Of a stretch of 11,551 bases of DNA, positions 1 to 4,881 are shown piece after piece (position 1 is the first letter of the stretch; every line of letters begins with the position of its first letter). The notes under the pieces were generated by a model, which made no database searches, was not told where the DNA came from, and worked only from the letters and a program-made list of their open reading frames with translations. Source of the stretch: Bryobacterales bacterium. Lineage in GTDB: Bacteria > Acidobacteriota > Terriglobia > Bryobacterales > Bryobacteraceae. Position numbers and translations under genes: made by a program. Location of the stretch: NCBI GenBank assembly GCA_003517725.1, contig DOZZ01000056.1:8684-20234 (forward strand), written 5' to 3'.

Positions 1-75
1 CGGTCCCCGGCCGCCGCCGTGCCGGGCCAGCAGCGCGGCGACCTCCGGTGAATAATGGGCGCTCTGGAAAAACAT
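1..75 (-). CDS. N-terminal fragment of an unrecognised protein, running off the window
   Basis: An open frame reads from an ATG at 75-73 through to base 1 without a stop, giving 25 residues that begin MFFQSAHYSPEVAALLARHG. A purine stretch (AAGAGA) lies a few bases before the ATG and could be a weak ribosome binding site. The gene is divergent from the patatin-like gene, with 53 bp between the two starts. That spacing is normal for a divergent promoter region and supports a real start here. The fragment is too short to assign a family. No signal peptide is visible in what remains. That it is a genuine gene is inferred from position and the open frame only. Confidence 0.5.
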   Translation of the reverse strand, partial: MFFQSAHYSPEVAALLARHGGGRGP

Positions 76-128
76 CGTCTCTTACTTAGCATATACAGAT
101 CGGCGTCCAACAGAAGGGTTTCGTCAAC
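76..128. promoter_or_regulatory. Divergent intergenic region, probable promoters for both flanking genes
   Basis: This 53 bp gap separates two divergent starts and is the most AT-rich stretch in this end of the window, around CTTACTTAGCATATACAGAT. TATACA at 92-97 could be a -10 element for the plus-strand gene, but no convincing -35 sits 16-18 bp before it. AGAAGGG at 112-118 is a plausible ribosome binding site for the patatin-like gene, 10 nt before its ATG. The promoter assignment is inference from layout. Confidence 0.35.
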
Positions 129-848
129 ATGGGGGAAAAGGCCAAAACCGCGCTGGTGCTTTCGGCCGGCGCTATGTTCGGCGCGTATCACGCGGGTGTC
201 TGGAAGGGCTTGGCCGGGCGTTTTCAGCCGGACCTGATCGTGGGCTCGTCGGTAGGCGTGCTGAGCGGCTGGGTCATGGCCAGCGGCTGCGCGCCGGAGG
301 AGCTGGAGCGGCTGTGGCTGGACGCGGAGACCGGCCGGCTGCTGCGCTTCAGGCGCCAGACCCAGCTGATGCGCCGCATTGAAGAACTGCATCGCGCGTA
401 CACGCCGCGCATCCCTTTCGGCATGATCGCGCTCGAACTGCCGTCGCTGCGGCTGCGCCTGTTTCAAAACACGGGACTGGTCAACGAGATCACGCCGCGC
501 CACCTGTTGGCCAGTTGCTCCATCCCGCTGTGGTTTCCCGCCGTGCGTATCAATGGCCTGCGCCTGGCTGATGGCGGGGTGCGCAGCACGCTGCCGGTCT
601 GGGCCGCCGCGCAAATGGGCGCCACGCGCGTGCTGGCGGTGGACTGCCTGCCGGTGGGATGGCAGGGCTGGTACCGCTGGCCGGCGGGCATGTTGGTGCC
701 GGATCGCCCGGCCGCGCCGGATCTGGAGGTGACCATTTTGCGCCCGAGCCAGCCGCTCGGCGGCCTCAGCGACATCCTGTTCTGGAAGCGCGACAATGTC
801 GCGCGCTGGATCGAGCTCGGAGAACGCGACGCGGCTTCGCTGATTTGA
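129..848 (+). CDS. Patatin-like phospholipase family protein
   Basis: The 239-residue product has the patatin/lipid acyl hydrolase layout. An N-terminal beta strand and oxyanion loop (residues 9-24) are followed by the nucleophile elbow GSSVG at 39-43, with Ser41 as predicted nucleophile. A DGG motif at 148-150 makes Asp148 the predicted second member of the Ser-Asp dyad. Such enzymes hydrolyse acyl ester bonds of phospholipids or other lipids. No signal peptide or transmembrane segment is obvious, so a cytoplasmic or membrane-peripheral enzyme is likely. The protein is at the short end of the family. One oddity is the oxyanion loop, AGAMFGAY, where the family usually has GGGxRGxY: the basic residue is Phe17 and two glycines are altered. 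It is the first of four plus-strand genes; the next starts 6 nt after its stop. The ATG at 129 follows AGAAGGG. Confidence 0.88.
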   Translation: MGEKAKTALVLSAGAMFGAYHAGVWKGLAGRFQPDLIVGSSVGVLSGWVMASGCAPEELERLWLDAETGRLLRFRRQTQLMRRIEELHRAYTPRIPFGMIALELPSLRLRLFQNTGLVNEITPRHLLASCSIPLWFPAVRINGLRLADGGVRSTLPVWAAAQMGATRVLAVDCLPVGWQGWYRWPAGMLVPDRPAAPDLEVTILRPSQPLGGLSDILFWKRDNVARWIELGERDAASLI

Positions 849-854
849 AATACA

Positions 855-1151
855 ATGGCTTGGATGCCCCAATTTCGGATCCACCGGATGAAGGAGTCGG
901 CGCGCCAGAGCTTTCGCTGGGCGCCTCACGTGTCGGGCAGCGCCGACGTAAAGTTCAAAGACTACGAAGCGGCCGACACGCTGGAAGCCGAAAACGAATA
1001 TGCCGCATGGGCTCAGCTGCGCGCCTCCGAGCGGCCGCTGGCCGTGGGCGACATGCTCGAGAACGAGGCCGGCGAACTGCGCATCTGCAAATACGTGGGG
1101 TTCGAAGCGGCGCGCTGGATCGTGCCGGAGCTGCAGCCGGCGCAGGCCTAG
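855..1151 (+). CDS. Conserved small protein of unknown function (98 aa)
   Basis: The product is a soluble-looking, mixed-charge protein with no signal peptide, membrane segment or recognisable catalytic motif. It begins MAWMPQFRIHRMKESARQ and contains an aromatic, basic N-terminal part (RWAPHVSG near residue 22) and an acidic central part. The C-terminal half resembles a small beta fold (VGDMLENEAGELRICKYVGF). It has the look of lineage-restricted Acidobacteriota proteins that start MPxFRIHRxKE, a resemblance from memory that I cannot verify here. That would favour Met4 (base 864) as the true start; neither candidate has a strong ribosome binding site. It lies 6 nt after the patatin-like gene, and its stop is followed after one base by the zinc-ribbon gene. 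Co-transcription with both is therefore likely. Confidence 0.72.
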   Translation: MAWMPQFRIHRMKESARQSFRWAPHVSGSADVKFKDYEAADTLEAENEYAAWAQLRASERPLAVGDMLENEAGELRICKYVGFEAARWIVPELQPAQA

Positions 1152-1152
1152 T

Positions 1153-1446
1153 ATGCGGGTCCGCCTGGGCGACATCATTGACGACTACTGCGTCAAGTGC
1201 AAGCGCATCATGAACCACGCGGTGGTCTCGATGCTGCAGGACGACCCGGCCAAAGTGCGCTGCCGCACCTGCTACAGCGATCACGACTATCGCCACGAAC
1301 AGGCGCCCCCGCCCAAAGTGGACGCGCGCAAAGCCGCGCTGCAACAAGCCTCGCTGTCCGAATCGGGAGCGTCGGGCGCGACCGCCGAGGCCGAGGCCGA
1401 ACCGGCGCCGCCCACCGCCGACAATTCGCCCGAAGAGCCATCCTGA
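1153..1446 (+). CDS. Small CxxC/CxxC zinc-ribbon-like protein with a disordered acidic tail
   Basis: Reading from the ATG at 1153, one base after the preceding stop, gives 97 residues beginning MRVRLGDIIDDYCVKCKR. Two CxxC pairs, Cys13/Cys16 and Cys37/Cys40, are separated by 20 residues in the spacing of a treble-clef or zinc-ribbon knuckle, so binding of one structural zinc is inferred. Residues about 48-97 are rich in Ala, Glu and Pro and look disordered. No enzyme motif is present. The same frame is open further upstream, back to an ATG at 1000, but that stretch overlaps the 98-aa gene in another frame and is not credible coding. CAGG at 1143-1146 is a weak ribosome binding site, and translational coupling with the preceding gene is likely. 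A nucleic-acid or protein-binding role is possible, but function is unknown. Confidence 0.8.
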   Translation: MRVRLGDIIDDYCVKCKRIMNHAVVSMLQDDPAKVRCRTCYSDHDYRHEQAPPPKVDARKAALQQASLSESGASGATAEAEAEPAPPTADNSPEEPS

Positions 1447-1478
1447 CTCGCGCCAAGGGGCGTACCATTTTTAGTGGA

Positions 1479-1877
1479 ATGACCGAGCAAAGGGGACTTT
1501 CGGCGCGCGAGACAATTCTGCTGGTGCACCACCAGGCCGACAAGGTTTCGAAGCTGCGGGCGATTCTGGCCGGCTATGGCTACATCGTGCTGGCGGTCGA
1601 CTCCGAGGAAGAAGCCATCGAGTTGTGCCGCCTGAAAATCCGAGTGCATCTGGTGATCTCGGAGTTTGCCTTGCAAGGTATGCGCGGCGTGGACCTGGTG
1701 AATTCACTGCAAAGTCTGGGACACGACATCCGCTTCCTATGGTGGCCGGACTACGATCCGCGCCTGCTGCGGGTGATGTCGGGACCGCACTCGGGCATCC
1801 CGGTGCTGCCTCCGCTGAACGAATCGGATGCAGTGCTGCAGACCGTCAAGCACGCCATTGAGCACGCGCAGTATTGA
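1479..1877 (+). CDS. Stand-alone receiver-like protein lacking phosphotransfer residues
   Basis: The 132-residue product follows the CheY/receiver pattern from strand 1 (TILLVHHQADK, residues 12-22) to the last helix (about 115-130), with no output domain. Aligned by eye to the family, the key residues are all changed. The acidic pair after strand 1 is His17-His18. The phospho-acceptor Asp position in the strand-3 motif (LVISEFALQGMRG, 58-70) is Glu62. The Thr/Ser after strand 4 is replaced within FLWWPDYD (86-93). The Lys-Pro of strand 5 is Pro111-Pro112. It therefore should not accept phosphate in the usual way and may act as a constitutive protein-interaction module. The start at 1479 is the first ATG placing the fold at the N-terminus; upstream codons in this frame overlap the zinc-ribbon gene. 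The gap from that gene is 32 nt, and the purines GTGGA lie very close to the ATG. Confidence 0.78.
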   Translation: MTEQRGLSARETILLVHHQADKVSKLRAILAGYGYIVLAVDSEEEAIELCRLKIRVHLVISEFALQGMRGVDLVNSLQSLGHDIRFLWWPDYDPRLLRVMSGPHSGIPVLPPLNESDAVLQTVKHAIEHAQY

Positions 1878-1880
1878 GCT

Positions 1881-3023
1881 TTACACGCGCCAGAACCAGC
1901 CGCGGCGATACATCAGAACGGCCAGTAAGTACATGAGCAGCGTGTAGGTGAGGGCGAATAACAGAGAGGCGTTATAGGGCGAGCCGACCCAGCCGAAGGC
2001 GTGGCTGTTGAGCCACGAGTAGAGCGAGACGACGCGGCCCGCAGTGCTCCAGCGGATAGCGCCCAGAGCCTCGTTCAGGAATTCCGAGGCCAGGTAGACG
2101 GCGATGGCGTTCATGCCGATTACGACGAAGGGCTTGGCGATGCGCTTCCAGCCCAGGCCGTCGATCAACCAGAGACACATGGCGAACAGGATGCAGTCGA
2201 GGCCGGCCATGAAGAGCGCGAAGGAACTGGTCCAAAGCTTCTTGTTGATGGGCAGCCAGATATCGCACAGCAGGCCGGCGGCCAGCAGCAGGTTGCCCAT
2301 CAGAAAGAGCCAGGTGCAGCGTTCCGCGAGGGACCGGCAGACGCGCAGGATATGGCCCGCCATGATGCCTAACAGCGCCGTGGCGATGGCCGGCAGAGTA
2401 CTGACGATGCCTTCCGGGTCCCATGTCTGTGTGGGCCCATAGTTGTGACGGCCCAGCACGACGCGGTCGACATAGTGTGCGAGGTTGCCTTCCACGTCGA
2501 GACGACCGGCGCCAAAGCCCGGCACCGGAATCAGCTTCATCATCAGCCAGTACGAGGCCAGCAGTCCAGCGATCCAGATGACTTGCGTCCGGATGCGGGT
2601 CGTGAGGTAGATGGCGGATGCGATCAAATAGCAGATCGCGATGCGCTGCAGCACGCCCATCAGACGCTGCGTGGAGAGATCGAATTGTGGGTAGACGTAG
2701 ATCGCGCAGCCTAGCAGATAGAGCACGGCGGCGCGGCGCGCTACTGGCGCGAAGAGAGCCGAGCGCGACACGCCGGCGGCGAGCCTGCGCCCCAGGGAGA
2801 GCGTGATGGCGATGCCGACGATCCACAGGAAGGACGGGAAGACGACATCAGTGGGGGTCCAGCCATTCCACGCCGCGTGCTCGAGCGGAGGGTAGACGTG
2901 GGCGCCGTCGCCCGGATCGTTGACCAGGACCATGAGCGCGATGATGGCGCCGCGAAATGCGTCGAGCGAGACGAGGCGCTGGGCGGGAAGGGCTTCCGGC
3001 GGGGCGGTGGCGGAGTCGGGCAT
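1881..3023 (-). CDS. NagX/HGSNAT-like membrane acyltransferase (DUF5009-type)
   Basis: The 380-residue product is a polytopic membrane protein with about ten hydrophobic segments. Its N-terminal half carries family hallmarks: SLDAFRG at 19-25, which opens the first membrane helix, then EHAAWNG with His49, then a TPTDVVFPSFLWIVG segment. In the eukaryotic relative HGSNAT the corresponding loop His is the residue implicated in acetyl transfer from acetyl-CoA across the membrane to glucosamine. In bacteria relatives are called NagX or DUF5009 and are linked to amino-sugar or glycan acetylation. The exact substrate cannot be read from the sequence. I chose the ATG at 3023 because the open frame upstream (to 3134) runs antisense through a transposase remnant, and the protein from 3023 starts close to SLDAFRG as in relatives. 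No strong ribosome binding site is seen. It ends 3 bp from the convergent receiver-like gene. Confidence 0.87.
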   Translation of the reverse strand: MPDSATAPPEALPAQRLVSLDAFRGAIIALMVLVNDPGDGAHVYPPLEHAAWNGWTPTDVVFPSFLWIVGIAITLSLGRRLAAGVSRSALFAPVARRAAVLYLLGCAIYVYPQFDLSTQRLMGVLQRIAICYLIASAIYLTTRIRTQVIWIAGLLASYWLMMKLIPVPGFGAGRLDVEGNLAHYVDRVVLGRHNYGPTQTWDPEGIVSTLPAIATALLGIMAGHILRVCRSLAERCTWLFLMGNLLLAAGLLCDIWLPINKKLWTSSFALFMAGLDCILFAMCLWLIDGLGWKRIAKPFVVIGMNAIAVYLASEFLNEALGAIRWSTAGRVVSLYSWLNSHAFGWVGSPYNASLLFALTYTLLMYLLAVLMYRRGWFWRV

Positions 3024-3054
3024 TGAGCAAAGGCGAGTCTTCAGCTTATCGCCG

Positions 3055-3230
3055 ATCTGGCTGATGGCTATTACTGGCGTCACGTACCTTCGGCACCGGA
3101 TTACGAACGCCGCCAGCGAATCGATCGACTCCAAGATTCAATGGGTGAAGTACACGGCCCGCGGCTTCCGCAGCCAAACCAATTTCATCACCGCCATCTA
3201 CTTCCATTGCGGCGGCCTCGACCTTGCCGG
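3055..3230 (+). pseudogene. C-terminal remnant of an ISL3-like transposase
   Basis: Plus-strand translation across this stretch reads VTYLRHRITNAASESIDSKI and then QWVKYTARGFR, TNFITAIYFHCGGLDL. This matches my memory of the C-terminal end of ISL3-type DDE transposases: ITNAxxExxNSKIQxxKxxARGFRxxxN, then a hydrophobic segment and CGxLDL. The conserved Glu of the catalytic triad would be the E in ASES, near 3118-3120. Nothing recognisable remains upstream: bases before about 3040 are the antisense of the acyltransferase gene, and no start codon with a ribosome binding site precedes it. It is therefore a decayed fragment left from an insertion, not a working gene. No terminal inverted repeats can be paired because the other end is gone. 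The frame stays open to 3399, but the part after about 3230 is antisense to the next gene or unrelated. Confidence 0.7.
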
Positions 3231-3248
3231 AATGCCCGTCGAGGCTGC
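3212..3248. repeat. Inverted repeat (11-bp arms, 15-nt loop) at the end of the transposase remnant
   Basis: GCGGCCTCGAC at 3212-3222 pairs with GTCGAGGCTGC at 3238-3248, with one G-T wobble, around a 15-nt loop. The inner eight pairs are perfect. No T-run follows on either strand, so it is not a standard intrinsic terminator. It could still fold at the 3' end of the upstream minus-strand transcript (from the secreted-protein gene ending at 3313), or it could be a by-product of the transposase codons. Confidence 0.5.
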
Positions 3249-3312
3249 TTCGGAGTTGTTAATGCCATATAAGCGCCCAATTGTACTGGCGCTGCACTCC
3301 GCTCCCGCAGTC
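3231..3312. other. Intergenic segment with no gene seen
   Basis: Between the recognisable transposase remnant and the 3' end of the secreted-protein gene I see no coding sequence on either strand. It may contain the original right end of the insertion element and the start of the flanking genomic sequence. The only structure visible is the right arm of the inverted repeat described above. Confidence 0.4.
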
Positions 3313-4749
3313 TCAATTCCGCCCAAAACGAATCACCACCGACGCGTCTTTCGGAAACACTATATCCTGGCCGCGCGCGATGAAGCGCGTGTAGATTGAC
3401 CAGCCCGCACTATAGAACCCCAGGCCCGCGCCTACGTAACGCGACGTCAATCCGAGCCCTGTGCCCAGGACTCCGAAGCTGACGCCCCCCGACGCGGCCT
3501 CGGCCGTGGTGTTGTTCTCGATATCTCCGTTCCTTTCGTGTTCCTGATGCAGAGCGGAGGTGGCTAGCAATACCGAGAGCGCCGGCGTGACATAACGCCA
3601 CTTCGATTCCGATACCTGCGTGCCGCCTTCGGAATCGATCTTAAGATGTGCATTGCGATTCATTTCCGCGCCCTCCAGACTGCCTTCGATCCGGGTTGCT
3701 GCCTCGGATCGGGTCTTGAGCGCCATTTGTGCATCGTGCGGCGGCGGTGCTGTTGCCGCGGCGGCCGGCGCGGCCATCACCTCCGGCTCCGGCAGCGCGC
3801 TGGGCGGCGGTTCAATGCGCTGAAAGTTGAAACGGAGCTGGCCATTGCGATGCAGAAATCGCGCGGGCTGCGTCTTGACGACGGTGCCCCTCAAACGGCT
3901 GCCCTGCGGGAAAACCAGGTGGTGGTTGGCCGTGAACAGCGGTTCGCTCAGCACTGCCTCGATGGGCGTGTTCTTCTGCACCGTGGCCGAGTCGAGCCGC
4001 GTCAGCAGGTTCGCGTGCACCACGCTGCCGGCGGCCGGTAGTGAGCCTACCTGCGCCAGGTCAGCGCTCGAAACAGATTCGGAGCCAAACGTCAGCGGCT
4101 GCTGCAAGTCTGCATTGAAACGCGCGCCGGCGGGCAGGAACTGCGGCCGATAGGGCGACCGCGACCACGCCATCTCCTTCAGCCGCTCCCATTTTCCCGG
4201 TCCTTTGACGATGTCGATGGCGCCGTGCGTTCGCGTGCTGATCTCCTGTTTGGCGCGCGCGATCGCCACGCTAGCGGCCCGTCCTCGCTTCTTCCGCACC
4301 TTCGCCGCGGCGCTTTGAATCTGCACCGGGTAGCGCGCGCCCAGCGAGACTTCAGTGTGGATCGGCAGGCGCGTGCCATTTTTGAGCGTCACGATATCGA
4401 ACTCCACCTGGGGCTCGCGAATGGGCGTGAAATCGCCCGCTATGATGGCCCGCGCGCGCTTGCGGCCGGACATCGGCTTCAGAGCTTTGATCCGGCCCGA
4501 AACGGTGCTGCCCGCGGGAATCACTTCTTTGTCGAACGCGTACACCGACTCCACCAGACGCCCGCTGACGGGCGTGCCGGCAGATTTGACCGGGACCTTC
4601 GATATTAATGCCACGCGCAGCGGCGTTCCCGCCGGGACCACCAGCGCGACCTCGCGCGAGTGTGGAGTCGCCGGTGCGGAAATTTGCGCGCAGATTGGAA
4701 CAGCCGTGAGGAGAGGAAAAAAAGCGAGCCGGATATAACGAAAAAACAT
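3313..4749 (-). CDS. Secreted protein with repeated VirB10/TrbI-like modules
   Basis: The 478-residue product starts with a signal peptide (MFFRYIRLAFFPLLTAVPICAQ, cleavage probably after Ala21). Two similar modules follow. The first (about 36-90) has VPAGTPLRVAL, then SAGTPVSGRLVESVY, then VIPAGSTVSGRI. The second (about 236-290) has PAAGSVVHANL, then LDSATVQKNTPIEAVLSEPL, then VFPQGSRLRGTVV. A partial copy, FLPAGARFNADL, lies between them, and the C-terminus ends in IVFPKDASVVIRFGRN. This pattern of PAGS-type strands framing LxSxxxG resembles the C-terminal beta barrel of VirB10/TrbI, the outer-membrane core of type IV secretion. No other secretion-system gene is present. An Ala/Pro-rich linker sits near 312-340 and a Gly-rich hydrophobic stretch near 430-455. 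Function is unknown; a cell-envelope structural role is inferred. The ATG at 4749 is chosen over one seven codons upstream because GGAGGT lies 4 nt before it. Confidence 0.78.
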   Translation of the reverse strand: MFFRYIRLAFFPLLTAVPICAQISAPATPHSREVALVVPAGTPLRVALISKVPVKSAGTPVSGRLVESVYAFDKEVIPAGSTVSGRIKALKPMSGRKRARAIIAGDFTPIREPQVEFDIVTLKNGTRLPIHTEVSLGARYPVQIQSAAAKVRKKRGRAASVAIARAKQEISTRTHGAIDIVKGPGKWERLKEMAWSRSPYRPQFLPAGARFNADLQQPLTFGSESVSSADLAQVGSLPAAGSVVHANLLTRLDSATVQKNTPIEAVLSEPLFTANHHLVFPQGSRLRGTVVKTQPARFLHRNGQLRFNFQRIEPPPSALPEPEVMAAPAAAATAPPPHDAQMALKTRSEAATRIEGSLEGAEMNRNAHLKIDSEGGTQVSESKWRYVTPALSVLLATSALHQEHERNGDIENNTTAEAASGGVSFGVLGTGLGLTSRYVGAGLGFYSAGWSIYTRFIARGQDIVFPKDASVVIRFGRN

Positions 4750-4753
4750 TTTG

Positions 4754-4759
4754 ACCTCC
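4754..4759 (-). promoter_or_regulatory. Strong ribosome binding site for the secreted VirB10-like protein
   Basis: On the minus strand GGAGGT precedes the ATG at 4749 by 4 nt. It is the best Shine-Dalgarno match seen in the window and decides the start of the secreted-protein gene. The alternative upstream ATG at 4770 has no such site. Confidence 0.8.
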
Positions 4760-4881
4760 AGAGGTTCCAAGCAGCGCTCCCTCTTTGGAGGACCGACTTA
4801 AGCCTTTTACCGCCGGTGATTCTTGCCACAGATTCTATCGCGGAACGGTGAAAACGGAAGTTTGCATCTTAACCCACGTCC
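4760..4881 (-). promoter_or_regulatory. Intergenic region between the exporter operon and the secreted-protein gene
   Basis: The gap from the end of the TolC-family gene to the secreted-protein ATG (132 bp, including the ribosome binding site) is the only gap of real length among the minus-strand genes from 11386 down to 3313. It probably holds a separate promoter. TAGAAT is present on the minus strand and could be a -10 hexamer, but no good -35 is found 16-18 bp before it. An imperfect stem (CCAAAGAGG with CCTCTGG) lies just before the ribosome binding site. I see no clear rho-independent terminator for the exporter operon. Confidence 0.3.

Noticed and set aside
1000..1152. Longer start for the zinc-ribbon gene
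   Set aside because: This stretch is the alternate frame of the 98-aa gene and has no credible start signal or conserved features.
1972..2826. Second minus-strand open frame of 284 codons inside the acyltransferase
   Set aside because: Arg/His/Pro-rich translation in an alternate frame of a clear membrane protein gene.
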